From positions 24,065,936 through 24,125,935 of the forward strand of contig CAIIXF020000006.1 in NCBI GenBank assembly GCA_903813345.2: a stretch of DNA of 60,000 nucleotides, given 5' to 3'. A program made the translations under genes and the position numbers. Of the stretch, positions 1 to 12,788 are shown in pieces; within the stretch, counting starts at the first letter, position 1, and every line of letters starts with the position of its first letter. The notes beneath the pieces were generated by a model, which was not told the origin of the DNA, made no database searches, and worked only from the letters and a program-made list of their open reading frames with translations. Source of the DNA: Owenia fusiformis. Taxonomy: Eukaryota; Annelida; Polychaeta; Sabellida; Oweniidae.

Positions 1-88
1 TAGAAACAGTCCTGAGAATTTCAAATGAATCCCTCAAACGGTTTGGCTGGAAACCTGTAGACAAGATTATTCGGGAGCTCGCCCGTCA

Positions 89-119
89 AACCGCCCGCCC
101 AACCGCCCGCCCAACCGCC
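89..119. repeat. Short GC-rich 12-bp tandem repeat
   Basis: The unit ACCGCCCGCCCA occurs twice in direct succession followed by a partial third copy. It stands out in AT-rich surroundings. No function can be read from it. Confidence 0.6.
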
Positions 120-1073
120 AGGCAAACTGATTACAATATAGCACCTTAAGGTGCGATAAAAAAAAGCTGATTCACTGTGAAGAAATACCTTAAAACATGT
201 CTCTTGAGAGTTGTTCACAGGTTTCATGGATTCATCCTAAAATTTTAGAGATGTTTCTATGGAAAGTTTAGAACTGATTAGTTTTTAGGCAGTCTGGGTA
301 AATGTTAACGTGGCCATTTTGAATTTTCCATCCCGCAAAAGTGTATTCTGTTCAAGGGTGCGATTCTGTTCACCCTGTGGCTTGTTCCAATTTTTCTCAG
401 TAGGGACTCTTATGGGCGCTAATAAGGACAACTTTTTGAACTGTTTTGACTTACTTTAAGCGCCCAGGCACCAATCACAGCTAATACGGTACTTAAAATG
501 AATAGATGGTAATTGAACTATAACATTAGTTTGTTTAGCTTAAGATGTTTGTAATCTAATATAACACATTTCATTAGGCAACTACCAAATTTACTTATAT
601 CAAAATACATTTCTATTACAAATACAAAGGACAGGTGGCGGTAAACCCCTCTTTTAGCCCCCCTACAAAACAAGTATATATTGACATGGAATTGAAGAGG
701 AAGTATGACTTATTACTTAAAATGTGATTTCTGAGAATTTAGACATTTGACCTTGACATTAGGGTGGTTTAAAGGTAAACTTTGAAAGATGCTATTTTTG
801 TCAAAATTTTGCCGTTTTCTAATACAAGAAATGAAAGCAATTGGCTTAATTTTGATTTTGACTGATAACAAGACATGTGAATGGAAGTAAAAATATTTTC
901 GATAAATTCTCACGGACAATTACATGAAAATCTTGAGAATAAATCCCCATATGGGCATTTTTGGGGGGACTAAATTTTCCTGTTTCAAAAATGAATGTTC
1001 TTGTTGCCTTTTGAGACTCTATCAGTATCCTAATATAAGCATGTTTTAAGAGTTGGGATGTGATTATTATTTT

Positions 1074-1130
1074 AAATGCCCATGACATGGGCATTTCCAA
1101 TGTAGATGCCCATTGGCATCTACATTGGAA
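1074..1130. repeat. Two adjacent perfect hairpins
   Basis: 1074-1096 is AAATGCCCATG, one base, then its exact reverse complement. 1095-1130 has 16-bp perfect arms (TTCCAATGTAGATGCC and its complement) around a 4-base loop. The two palindromes share two bases. Perfect arms in noncoding DNA suggest a recent origin. Confidence 0.75.
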
Positions 1131-2416
1131 TTTGAAATTAAATGTCTGTATGGAGACTTAGTTTTAAAGTTATTTGCAAATTTACAGTTCCCATATTTGA
1201 ATTTCAATATATATCATAAAATATAAGGCAGCATCATGTATAAATGGCATGACACTCAAAAGATTGCCTAAAATAATTTCTACTTATTCCCTGTTCAGAA
1301 AAACACTTTAATAGGCCATTCAAAATAATTTTATAATTAATTTCACTAAATTCTATGTTTTCAGAAAAAAACAAAATGTCCCCATGTACTCTGTACTTGT
1401 AATGCATATAAATGACAGAGGGAATTGTGATCTTGAATTATATTGTATTGAAATGAGTTCCAAGATTGATTAAAAACTACATGTAACATGTATATAAGCT
1501 TTAGTATTGTCTTCATTAACAAGGTCATCTGAATAAAGAGGTGTTACTTGCTTTTCCACTATGTGTTATTGCATTTTCACTATTAAATAATATATAAAAC
1601 CCTTTAAATAAATAAAGGCCCTTCATCAGAATGCCAACATATAATTAATTTTGAATGGCCTAATCTGTACATGCAGTTATGTAGTGTACATGTTTGCCCA
1701 GGTTAGCAGCCATATTGAAAACATAAACCAGTCAGCCTAATTTTCATCACAAAAGTTGAGTTTTAGTGGTGAGCCCAAACTCCCACAACAATGATATTTG
1801 CAGAGAAGCTACATTACAGTCTCTGCATTATACAGTTTCAATATCTTTTTTGTGGGAGAATGGGCTGAGGGTTAAATTTTCAATGAAAGGAAATGAGCAC
1901 CATGCTAAAACTTGATAACAAAGTGAACAAAAAATGACAATGTTTTCCAGATTTGCATTGGTAAACTTAATACATAGCTTGATTTTTTTAATGTTGTACT
2001 CTGAATGCTCGTATGCCATATGTTCCATATAATAAATTCTATGTAATGATAAGTTTTGATATTATTTTGATGGTAAACAAAGTGTGTAGTCATATTCAGA
2101 CAGTCTTGTGATATGGGTTCTTACTGCCAATTTTTCAAAGATACTGAAAACTAATGCCAATTTTTGAAATTGCACACCTCAAGAAAAAAGGTTTATCTAC
2201 AACTTGCAATCGGTTTTGAAAGTAAATGGAAGAATGAGTTTTTTGGAAAAAGTCTAAGTTGACCAATAGTCTGTTAAATGGACCTGTTCTTTCTCATCAT
2301 ATTGTCTATTCATTGTACATGTATTTGATTTTGTGTTTTTCTGATGTGCTTCATTCTCTTATTTCAGTTCAACGTAAGCTTTCAACAGTCCAATGAATGT
2401 CATTTAAAGGTTTACC

Positions 2417-4294
2417 TTATTCCCTGTATTTCACAGTGAAGAGTTTATTTTTGAAATCTCCCACCAGGATTTTGCCATCATTGATTGCAACAGCATGTGG
2501 TTCTCTTAAACCATCCTTCTTTGTGAGAACATATTTGATGAAGACACCCTCAGGGTTAAGTAGATGAACGCGGTCATTGCCATAGTCTGCCACAAATATG
2601 TAGTCACCTGCATCAGTGCATATCCCATGAGGTTGGGACAGCTCCTGATGTCCATTTCCTTTCTCACCATACGAGAACACCTCATTACCTTCCTGGTCAA
2701 GTCCCTTTATGCAATGTGCACCAAAGTCGGCCACAAGGACCACACCCTTGCTGTTATATGATACAAATAATGGATCTTTAAATGTGCCTGGTTTGGCTTG
2801 GCCTGTGATTTCACCTGTAGCAGGATCAATGTGATATATATTCTTAGCTCCTCTATCACACACCACTAGGTTCCCAGATGATTTGTTCATTGCTATGCCC
2901 CATAGTTTTGATATGTCTTTACATACTATATTTCTCTTGTGGGTGCCATCTTGAAGGTACATGTAGACAGTGTTTGAATGATCTGTAAATGCCAGATGAT
3001 TATCAGCTGTCAATGCTACTTGTGAGAAGTTCTTTCCTAAGTCTTTAATCAACTTCCAGCTTCTGTCATATATCTTGGATGTTCCTGCATTCACACCTGT
3101 CATCACATTATCACCAGTTTGAGTAACAGTTATATCAAATGCATAATGTGCTAGTACTTTTCTATGTTCTACTGAGGGCTCACACAAGGGCTTCAGCTCT
3201 TCTTTTCCAGGTACCTTTTCTACTCGTACTCTACCAAACTCCAGACTGTTTTCATCAACTTTGCCATCTATGAATTTGATATTAATTCTGGTATTAAAGT
3301 CAAGCTTTGGTTCTTTTGACCACTCCTCTGATTTCTTATTGATCTGGTCCCTCAGGCTGGCTATTTCTACTGGGTGGCCATGCTCTACCATGGTGCAGTA
3401 CTTGTTGACTTGACTCTCAGTAATGGCTTTCTGAAGCTCCAGGTGGCCAAGGTGGGACAAAACTTGCTTCACATTGGATTCCTTTTCTTTGTTAACCAAC
3501 TCTATGCAGGATTTGCACTTGGCACGAACTGCTTGGATCAGAACATTCATATTATTGTTAATTGCAGCTGTAGCATTTTCAGCATTTTTCTCTAGTTCAT
3601 CTTTGTAGGCCTGTGTTTCTTTAATAGCCTGCTCATACAAGTCCAACCTTTCCTTTCCCTGTGTGATGAGTGCACCCATGGGTTTGATATTATTGTTGGC
3701 TGTTTGGTTAATGCCTTCACAATCGTGGCCGGCATGGTCAATCAAGTAACATAGCTGACAAAGTACTACCCGATCAACTTTACAAAAGAGTTCCTTCGGT
3801 TTGGTTGGGTGAAGTTCACAATACACACTGCGCTCCTTTATGGACTGTAGTGCTGTTTGAAGGTCACTTGCTTTATCTCCAGTGAGGTCAAATACTTTAT
3901 GACCTTGAGAAAATGAATCATGCCACTTACGACAAGTAGCACACAACCTTTTGTTGCAGTCAAGGCATTGAGTAGTAGCTGGGGTATGCTTCTCTTGGTT
4001 ATCACGACACGTGCTACATTCAGGCTCTTCGGTCTGGTTACTGTCCTTATAGGCATCTAACAAGAATGTAATTGTAGGGCTCACCTTGAACTGTCCCACC
4101 CCTTCTTGTGGTAAAATACACTCATGGCGGCATTCTGGGCAGTTGATACTTCCTCCCTCAGGCTTACTTTTATCAACCAGACTTTGTAGGCACTTTAGGC
4201 AATAAACATGCATACATTGCAGTAACCTTGGTTCAGTCAATATGTCCTTACACAATCCACAAGTGAGGGCTTCCTTTGTTACGATCTCCAGCAT
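2417..4294 (-). CDS. TRIM-family RING E3 ligase with B-boxes and NHL-type propeller (TRIM2/3/71-like)
   Basis: This is an intact, intronless 625-residue protein. A C3HC4 RING finger opens it (Cys12, Cys15, Cys27, His29, Cys32, Cys35, Cys52, Cys55), followed by a first B-box at about 93-135, a second B-box at about 157-193, a coiled coil at about 200-320 and a C-terminal region from about 370 with repeated propeller motifs such as ADNHLAFTDHSNTVYMY, GNLVVCDRGAKNIYHID and GDYIFVADYGNDRVHLLN, typical of NHL repeats. By family knowledge the RING recruits an E2 ubiquitin-conjugating enzyme and the propeller binds RNA or protein targets. Such genes are often intronless and expanded in marine invertebrates, with suggested immune or developmental roles, so one-to-one orthology with TRIM2, TRIM3 or TRIM71 is not claimed. 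The start is the first ATG before the RING. A 49-bp direct repeat lies just upstream. Confidence 0.93.
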   Translation of the reverse strand: MLEIVTKEALTCGLCKDILTEPRLLQCMHVYCLKCLQSLVDKSKPEGGSINCPECRHECILPQEGVGQFKVSPTITFLLDAYKDSNQTEEPECSTCRDNQEKHTPATTQCLDCNKRLCATCRKWHDSFSQGHKVFDLTGDKASDLQTALQSIKERSVYCELHPTKPKELFCKVDRVVLCQLCYLIDHAGHDCEGINQTANNNIKPMGALITQGKERLDLYEQAIKETQAYKDELEKNAENATAAINNNMNVLIQAVRAKCKSCIELVNKEKESNVKQVLSHLGHLELQKAITESQVNKYCTMVEHGHPVEIASLRDQINKKSEEWSKEPKLDFNTRINIKFIDGKVDENSLEFGRVRVEKVPGKEELKPLCEPSVEHRKVLAHYAFDITVTQTGDNVMTGVNAGTSKIYDRSWKLIKDLGKNFSQVALTADNHLAFTDHSNTVYMYLQDGTHKRNIVCKDISKLWGIAMNKSSGNLVVCDRGAKNIYHIDPATGEITGQAKPGTFKDPLFVSYNSKGVVLVADFGAHCIKGLDQEGNEVFSYGEKGNGHQELSQPHGICTDAGDYIFVADYGNDRVHLLNPEGVFIKYVLTKKDGLREPHAVAINDGKILVGDFKNKLFTVKYRE

Positions 4295-4339
4295 ATGATG
4301 CCATATTGTTGAATTTTTGTCCTCTTAACTTGCTTAATT

Positions 4340-4483
4340 AAGATTCACTAACAAGTTAATGGTAACTCCTATTTAGTCAATGTTAAATAAGATTCACTAA
4401 CAAGTTTATGGTAACTCCTATTTAGTCAATGTTAAATAAGATTCACTAACAAGTTTATGGTAACTCCTATTTAGTCAATGTTA
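4340..4483. repeat. Three tandem copies of a 49-bp unit upstream of the TRIM gene
   Basis: Units start at 4340, 4389 and 4438 with AAGATTCACTAACAAGTT and differ by very few bases. The array begins about 45 bp upstream of the TRIM start codon, so it lies in the promoter or 5' UTR of that gene. Confidence 0.85.
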
Positions 4484-4593
4484 TCCGAGATAAGTGATTA
4501 CCCGCTGACAACAAAAAGATTTGTATAAGTCAGTTAGAAGATAGTTTCATTCATTTACGATGGTTTTATGTGTTTAAAGATAGACTCCTGCTT

Positions 4594-4780
4594 CGGTCTC
4601 TGTATATTTTTATGCTAAATAGTTCTAAGAACTCATTTGAATCTATGTCTACTGCCTAGCGCTATAGCATGTATAACCATTCAATGAATTCAGATACATT
4701 TACTTTATGCTTATAAATAAGCCTAGCTTCTCTGTATATTTTTATTAAAAGCAGTTCTCAGAACTCATTTGAATATATAG
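4594..4780. repeat. Pair of diverged direct repeats
   Basis: About 53 bp at 4594-4646 recurs with changes at 4727-4780. Shared blocks are TCTCTGTATATTTTTAT and AGAACTCATTTGAAT. Nothing else is recognisable between the TRIM gene and the MITE at 5251. Confidence 0.6.
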
Positions 4781-5250
4781 CTAAAGAATGTTAACAGTCA
4801 CCCTATCGGTTTGTTTGGTTTAGTCAGTCATTTTTACAATAAACCTTCACTATATTCAGTTCTTTAACTTGTTTTGTGATTAAGAATGTAGTAAGGTTAA
4901 CCAGTTACCAGTATTAGAAGTTAAATGTTTAAGTGTAATATAATATATTTTTAAAGGCAATGTCAAATGAGTGTATTAATCAACAATAACTGATAAGGCC
5001 TAAACACTTACAAAATGCTTTTCTGCAATATTTTAAACTAATTAAAAAAAATTAAGAACTCATTGTACACTTTTTTGTCCAAATATCACTTTTTCACCAT
5101 TCCTATTTTTTGTATTCACCAATCATGATTTAGTGTGCTTGATTTCTCAAAGTGCCACAATATATGTGTATACGCATAACTATTTGCAAATTAGTAGAAT
5201 TAATAACTAGAATTGTACTAGTTGCTAAGATGACATTTTCAAATACATTA

Positions 5251-5411
5251 CAGTAAAACCTGTTAAGGTGGAACACCTTGTGTAAGTGGAACACCTTTGG
5301 TACCTCTAAAAGTGTTCCACTTGGAAGGTGTTCCACTTACAGAGGTCCATTGAACAAAAAAGGTTGCAAATAGCTTACACTTGAAGTGTTCCACTACTAC
5401 AAGTTTTACTG
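5251..5411. mobile_element. 161-bp MITE with TA target duplication (pogo/Tigger-like ends)
   Basis: The ends are inverted repeats beginning CAGTAAAAC, continuing into GTGGAACAC on both sides, and flanked by TA at 5249-5250 and 5412-5413. The inside is made of repeated GTGGAACACC / GGTGTTCCAC motifs in both orientations. There is no coding capacity. The family assignment rests only on the end sequence and the TA duplication. It ends 47 bp before the first CCP110 coding exon visible here. Confidence 0.75.
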
Positions 5412-5458
5412 TATATATGTATTTTATGATTATATATGATTTAATTCGTATTCTCCAG

Positions 5459-8400
5459 ATGACAACAGCGAGACGTGAAGAAATGACTTTACACAAGCAT
5501 CAGGCTCTTATTGCTGAGACTCGTTTACGTGCACGCAAACGTGAACGTCTAGTGGCCAAGGTGCAGGCAGTAGTGAATGATATGGAGGTATGCATGTCAT
5601 GTATTATTACTCCTCATACATGGATTTTATAAGTTCATGTTTTGAAATGTTTGAAAAGATTATCAAGAAGGTTATCCCTAACTAGCTATATATCCCTTAA
5701 TATAAAACTAAAATTTTATCATAACTTAAGAGTAGCCCTGAGACCCAAAAGTTTTGTTTGTAACTAATTACTGTTATATAGCCCATAACTCATTTTATTG
5801 TAGCCATTGAAACATTTTCTATTTCAGGATCGAAGCACACCAAGTACAAGCCCTAGGCTGGACTCTCCCGAGGAAGATCATGGGAGCCAGGAGCAGGAGT
5901 ACAAGGACCAGGACCCCAAGGAGCCTGATAAAGGTAAACATGGATACAAAAAATGATTTATTGATTCAGGGGCATGCAATTGATTTTTATGTTGATTTGA
6001 ATATTATTTCTTGTAAATGTGGTAAATACATGTAAAGTTTATTTCATGAGAGTAAATGAATCTCATTAAATTCCTATTAAATTATGAGAATTTTATTCTC
6101 ACCCTGTGTACAGTTACAAGTATAAGAGTAACTTGTACAGTTACAAGAATAATACACGAGAAGTGTCACCCGTTTACTGTACATTTGATGTTGAAATATA
6201 TATGAATAAATAAATAAAAAATAAAAAAATAAAATAAAATAAGAAATTATTGTCTTTAAATTTCAAATCAATTTTATTTCCCGAATATTTAATAGTTAAA
6301 CATGCACATATACATACATGGCACTTTGTGAAATCAAGCACACTAAATCAAGGCTGGTGAATACGAAAAATGAGAATGGTGAAAATGTGATTTTTGGGCA
6401 AAAAAGTGTGTTGAGTTCCAAGTAGTATTTCATTTAGGACTAGTATTTACTGAATAAAACTTAGTATCCATATGTAATATACTTTTTGGTTTAATTTTTC
6501 AGAAAATGATAAAATCTCACAAAAACTACCAAGTTTAGAGATCAACAAATCAGACACGGAACCAATAGAACAATCAGGTCCACAAAGTCCTTGTGAACAA
6601 AGTCCACATGAAAACAGTCCTGATGAACATAGTTCGAGAATTAAAAGTCCTGCATATGAAGCCATTTTAGAATCAATCAATGAAAGTGCCAAACCCAATA
6701 ATAACTTCAACGTAGTTGCTGCAGTCATTGCAACACGTCTCTCACTTGCAGAAAACTTGGACAATAAAAAGTTGGATACTACAAGTGCAACTACTGAAGA
6801 GCATGTAGATACAGAACCAAAGCAAACTGATTTAGATTTAAACAATGTGACAGAGAATTTACAAAATGTCGAGTTAACAAATGAAAATATCACAAATAAA
6901 AATGCTACATATGGCAATTCAAGAATAGAAGAAATCAAAAGTGAGAAATCTGGAAATGGACCGGTTGCTGATGAAAATTCTGCAAATGGAAAAGATCTCT
7001 TAAAGGATCAGACTGTAACGATTAAGAAAGCTCCAAATTCTGCTGAGGATGTAACAGAGGAAGGTCTCCAGACCATGAAGTCCACTTCAAGTTCCTCCAC
7101 AACTAGTAGCTCAAACAGTGGTTTAAACCAAACTGTGATAACTAGAGATCAGTCCAGTCTTTTACAGAATATAAACAATCAGGTGCTGACATCTTTAAAT
7201 GATGTGAAAAACTCTGAGAATAATAGCAATAAAAAAGAACTGGAGAAAGATGTTTTGCCTCCTGTACAAACTCATGAGCAGAATCCTAAAATAATTTCAG
7301 ATTCTGGTTATACAAGTAGAATGATTGAAGAATCTAATTCTCTGAATAACAACTCAGAGGTCAGACAAAACCAAACAGACAATTTATCAACAGCCCCTCT
7401 AGTGATTAAACAGACTAATCCAGGAAAGGACAAAAATTCTGGAAAAACAAATAATGGGCTTAAAATGGAGAAAGATGGCGCCAGTGGGGTTGACTCTGAC
7501 ATTGATGACCGAAGTGTAAGAGCGAGCACCATATGTGATAGTGATGCCATTAGCTTCTTCGGTGAATACCACACCCTCCCTAGTCCTGGACCTAGCAAGA
7601 CCCCTGATGTATCACATATTGCTTATAATGAGCCAAACAAAGACACATCACAAGCACATCTTGAGGTGTCCAAAAATTCTGATGTCCAGAATTCTGTACA
7701 GACAACCCGTGATATGAGCCTTACAGCTAGTACTGATATAATGCAGTATATGAAGGGGTCTCAATGTACTGATATGGGGTCTTCGAATTATGCAGATACA
7801 CTTAACAGCCATATGACTTTACCAAGTTGCCAGGTTAATACATCACAAATGAGTGATACACAGACAATAACACCTAAAGTAGGAGATAAAGCTCAGCCAT
7901 TAATGGGGCCAGTTGATCCACGTGGCTCATACAACCTAGACCATCCCTCTCCAGCACTCCTGGCCAATCACAATAAAGGGTCACTACTTCGACGTGGTTC
8001 CTACAATCTCGAGCACCCTTCCCCAGCATTGGTAGCATATGCAGAGTCAAGGGCCAGTGGTACTAGCCCAGAGGACATTAACATGAGTAACAGATCCAAA
8101 TCAGTTCAACGGAAACTGGAGTATGAAAATCAGATTGATAAAGATTCATTGAATGAACATAGTGAGGTGTCAACACAATATAAACCTATTCTAAAATCAA
8201 CTCTGGATAAGTCGAAAGAAAAACAAGCCAAACAAGAACATTTAAATATGTACCTTTCTCAGCTGAGTCAGTTACCACCAACAGCTAATCAAATGCAGTA
8301 TATAGATGCCCATGATATACAAATGAAAACCCCAAATATAAATTTAGAGACCCCTGGAGTTGAAATGTCAACCCCTGATATGATGTCTAAGGAAGCGCTA

Positions 8401-11400
8401 CAATTTAACCAAGAATTACACGAAGACTTAACAGAGGAGCAACTGTTACAAAAACAAGCTGAACATTTTGAAGAACTATCTCAACAGCTGGTTGCACAGC
8501 AGCAGCTACAGCTGGCAACATTACTACAACAGCAGCAAAAACAACAGGAGATATTCCAGAAAGAGCTGTTGGCTCAGGAACAAAGCTTTAAGCAACAAAG
8601 AACAAAGTTAGGATCAATGAACCAAAGCAGAAAAAGTCCACAAAATGTACAAAATAAACAGGATACACCTAAAAGTAAGGAAAAATTACTTTTATTTTTT
8701 ATTTTTTTTTAATTCAAGTCAAATATCATATTTTCATGATGATAGGTCACCCCAAATTATCACCAAAAAATACAAAATATGATAAAATACATGTAACATG
8801 TTTTTAAATGATATTGATCACAACAAAGATTTGCAGGAAAGTTAATTATTTTGTATTTGTTCCTAAAGATCCAAGAATTTAATTTTCTTTCTGTGAATGT
8901 GATCTGAAATACTGCAAATAACAGAATGCTAGTAATAAATAACATTTTACTCCTGAATGTATAGGAACTTCCACAAGCCCAAGAGTTAGATCGAGTCCAG
9001 TAAGCTTAAAGTCAAGTCCAGGAAAAGCTCGCACTTCTCCACGAAATCAATTTGTGAGTCCACCTACTAGACCAGTTCTACACAGGAGGAATGTATTACC
9101 CACAAATGAAGTGAGTTTTTATGTTCTGACAAAGGTGCATACGACCCACAAAGCAAGACAATACTCTTTTATTTATTAAGTATCCTAAAAAATTGAAAGA
9201 GCACTGAATGGAAGAAAAATCACATATTTCTAGGTTTGCAGTTGTCATTTGACCCCTTGGCTAAGTTTTCTAATCCACTTATTTTAAAAACCATTAACTT
9301 ACTTGCAGCATTTACCAGAGAACATTGTTCGCGGATTCTGTAAATTATCTGCTGCTGTGAAAGGTTACTTGACCAGAAGATTACTGAGAACGGAAAAAGT
9401 TCAGGCCACCATAAAAACAATCCGTGACACGGCAGAGTTTGCCCTGAACTTTCAGGCAGAGACACCTATTAAGAAAGGAGTGTATTCTCGTCAGGACAAA
9501 ATTCTTAATGATAGGATCTTAGCACAGGTATAAAATCTTACACATTCACCTGTACATCGATAGCTTTTGTAGGAAAATGCCATGACTGGATCAGTTATAA
9601 TTGATTCTTAACCAGTAATACTGATATTCCCTGGTTTTACAAATTTTTGGTTTACTACAATAGTTTCAAAAAACTTTTTGACATGACCATTGCCTCTTTA
9701 AACTCATGCTTTGTTGAAGATTTTAGATTTTTTTATTTTTCAGCTTCAAGCCGCCATGTTAGAATTCTATGATATTTTCTTCGAGATATCTATTCCTGAG
9801 AAGATGTCGCTCATCGACCAATCGCGTCGCTTAGAACAAGAAAAACTACAAAAAGAATTCAATGCAGTCCACCAATCAAAGACCTCCAAGGCAATAAGAG
9901 ACAAGCGGCTTAGTGCTGCAACATTGAAAGCAATGGAAAGGAAGAAGAAAGCGCAGCTTGCAGAGGAGGCAGTTTTCTCCCAGAATGCATTGTCCCGCCC
10001 TAGAACTGCCCCACCAACAACATCAAGTCCTAAAAGACGCAAAACTGACATGGGGTAAAGTGTTGAGATTGTTCGAGTCTACTTAAAACTGTAGATGTTT
10101 TCCCTGTGTATGTTTGTTAATAAACAACTCATATCATTGAAAAACTTTAAATGTATTGTATCCATTTACAACAGAGAACACAATGATCTGATTATGATTA
10201 TTGTATTCACTCATTGATGAGGAAATAAAATGTGACATTGATGTTGTAATTATGTTACAGAGCTGCAATTAAGAGAAACTATGGCCACCTCATGTCGAAA
10301 GTTCTTAAACCGCTACAGACTAACAGTCCAAGAATTAGGTTTGTGTTGTATATTTTTACATACCATCAGATTTCAATTCATATCATCTATCAGTTTAAAT
10401 GTCAGCAAACTAAGGTTGTATTGAATTGAGAGTATGGGAATATCTTTGGTTGGCAGCAGCCATATCGTGACCTGAATGAGACACCTAGTGGTGAAACTGG
10501 TAACTACCGACTCGCATCTGAGTTATTAGCTTAGAAAATCAATCTTCCCTTTTTTATAAATGCCTAACACCCTTGGGAAATCAATATTTCCTAATTTATA
10601 AAGGCTCATGGGCATTTTGCTTTTAAAAAAGAAATAAACACCTCGTTGTATCAACAGAAATTCAAGTTGCAAATTCCTCATTGGTTTGTCAATTTATATG
10701 CAATTTTGAAATGTCATTTTTTGACTGAAAACTTCATGGGAAACACCTAACTAATTGATATATCTAGGTCATATCAGAGCATCTTACTTGAAAGACATAA
10801 ATTATGATGAAATCGATCAGAATATTTTAATATATCATTTTGATGTCTCAACCATAAGTGTTGACATATTGTTATAGTTTCCAATCGCTGTCTGTAACAG
10901 CGTTCAGTGTCTGTAAAAATGGCAGTTGGTGACATTTTGCATGTTAATGCTTTGTTTAAATAGGTCCAGATAAAAAAGTGTATTGATTTGTTGTATTAAG
11001 ATTCAGATTTCATTTCAGAAATAGCAACAGGCCTGTTACAGCCCCTCCACCCAAAACCACAGCTGGTTCCAACAGGCCTACATCTGCTCTGTCAAGACCT
11101 ACATCTGCGCAGTCCAGACCTACATCTGCTCAGTCCAGAGCAAATTCTGCTCATGCAAAAGAAGCTCCGATCTCAAAGACCAGGATTATTCCTAAAGTAC
11201 CAGGAACTAAAACAAATGAAGGTAAGTATATGGAGTGAGATGTGAGCCTTTAAAGATTTGGATACCATTGATTTCAAATTGCTGCTTTCACCATATTTAT
11301 GTCCACACCACACGTTTCAAGTGGTAACATATTATTGTAGTCTCCAGTTTTTTTGTGGATGGCAGTTGGTGTTTGGCATGCAGCAGTACATGTGCAGCGG

Positions 11401-11951
11401 TCAGCATCTGTAACAATTGGTGTCTGCTATAAATGGCAGATTATGACATTTTGCATGTTAATGCCTTGTTTGAATATGCAATGTTCAGCTTTGTATGCTT
11501 AGTAAATGTAGACCTATAATATATATTTTAGAACATGTAGTTTGAACATGAAATTGGATAGGTAGGGATGAGGTTTCCTGTCTCTATTGGTATTCAAGAG
11601 GTTAAAGTTACATGACAATCTCGTGAACTGTGAATTTTTCACTGAATGCAAAATTAGATATTAACCCTTTCATCACCAAGGGGTAAAATTAAGAAATCAA
11701 TCATTCCCTTTCAATCAAAAGGTGTTTTTACAATAGGTTCATATATGATTACCTCCATTCTAATTTTTCCAATGCATTTCAAGCAAATCAACACTCTGAT
11801 TTTAAAAGCAGCATTTCAACATACATTGTCCTATTTGGTAAATCTTTTCTACTCATTTTTTACATTTTCTATTTCAGGGGGAATTCTTTCGAAGCCAACT
11901 GGACCAGGACATAACAAAGACAAGGTTCCGACAAGAACTGTTGCACGTTAA
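5459..11951 (+). CDS. CCP110: Centriolar coiled-coil protein of 110 kDa (CP110)
   Basis: Nine exons: 5459-5587, 5828-5933, 6503-8674, 8965-9110, 9309-9527, 9744-10054, 10261-10338, 11019-11221, 11878-11951; all have GT..AG introns and phases agree, giving 1,145 residues. CP110 caps the distal centriole and blocks cilium formation with CEP97. Residues 1-43 match the conserved basic N-terminal helix of human CP110. The 724-codon exon is mostly low-complexity acidic/Ser-Asn sequence with a duplicated GSYNL.HPSPAL motif near 550-590 and a Gln-rich coiled coil near 720-780. Exon 5 holds the conserved C-terminal block (AAVKGYLTRRLLRTEKVQ), followed by the AMLEFYDIFFEI and SAATLKAMERKKK stretches. 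Exon 8 encodes RPTSA repeats. Human CP110 has about 50 residues before the N-terminal helix; because the ATG at 5459 directly follows an acceptor AG, an upstream coding exon may exist, possibly beyond the TRIM gene. Confidence 0.9.
10860..11480. repeat. Two copies of a short dispersed repeat in CCP110 introns
   Basis: Segments ending near 10965 and 11475 share ATGGCAG, then GACATTTTGCATGTTAATGC and a following TTTGTTT.AATA. Reverse-orientation relatives occur near 26600-26640, 56430-56455 and 57195-57235. Ends and target duplications could not be fixed. Confidence 0.55.
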
Positions 11952-11978
11952 CTTGCGATTAAATGAAATAGATGTAAA

Positions 11979-11984
11979 AATAAA
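11979..11984 (+). promoter_or_regulatory. Polyadenylation signal candidate for CCP110
   Basis: AATAAA occurs 28 bases after the CCP110 stop codon. A second AATAAA occurs near 12381. Confidence 0.5.
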
Positions 11985-12788
11985 ACTTTGGAGTTGTGAG
12001 TCAAGACATTCATCAAATAGTGGATATTGCAATCGAAATATATACATGGTGTCCATAAATTGCAATACAAAGTCTGTGTTAAGTTTAGAGACTTTATGGA
12101 CACTGTGTTACTTTTCAAGATTTGTGGGTCTTGGTTCAGTTACTCAAAACAACATTAGAGGACTCAGTCACAAAAATTGGTCATGATTGTTTGAATAGGA
12201 GTTCATTCATGGAGTTGTATGTTGAATGTGTCAAAGGTTTTCATGAAATTTCTGAGTTGTATTCATTGAGCATACATCCCTTGACAGTTTATTTGTTTAA
12301 ATCTTTGATATTCATCATCATATTTGCAAACTGTTTATTGCATTATGTATTTATTATGAAGTTTATTATGAAATTTATATAATAAATTGCTTTAATATTG
12401 ATTCGATGCTTATTTTGATTTATGCATTGAATCATCTGAAATGTTAATTCTGTCACTCATGGTTGATGCATATACACGACCATCTGAGCTTTTTAAGCTA
12501 AAGCTATATGTAGGTTTTCAACTTTTAGAGACCTGTGAAGATATTATTAATAGCATAGGGGCTACTTATATACCTCGCTACAGTAAATCTCATCTCATAA
12601 ACATGAAAGAATGGATAGGAAACTGGTGTCACCCAATTTAGTTTTGTTTAAATACAATAGGTAGACAATTACGATTCTCCATTTTAATATCTCAATAATG
12701 TTTTTCTAACCATCTTAAAAATAGAACCATAATTCCCTGTGGCTTGTGCTAGAGTGTCTCTACTACGCATGTTTATCCTAAAATCAAT
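11985..12788. other. Region between CCP110 and a foldback element
   Basis: This may be CCP110 3' UTR up to the second AATAAA near 12381. Beyond that I see no gene, RNA or repeat. Confidence 0.45.

Larger units (their letters stand above)
1..2416. other. Intergenic region without a supported gene
   Basis: I see no coding exon with convincing splice borders or homology here. The open frames are short and low in complexity. The stretch contains a small GC-rich 12-bp repeat near 89-119 and two adjacent perfect hairpins at 1074-1130. Part of it may be the 3' UTR of the TRIM gene on the minus strand, or an intron of CCP110 if that gene has an exon further upstream (see the CCP110 entry). Confidence 0.5.

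Noticed and set aside
7308-7598. 96-codon open frame antisense to CCP110
   Set aside because: Shadow of the large CCP110 exon without domain or splice support.
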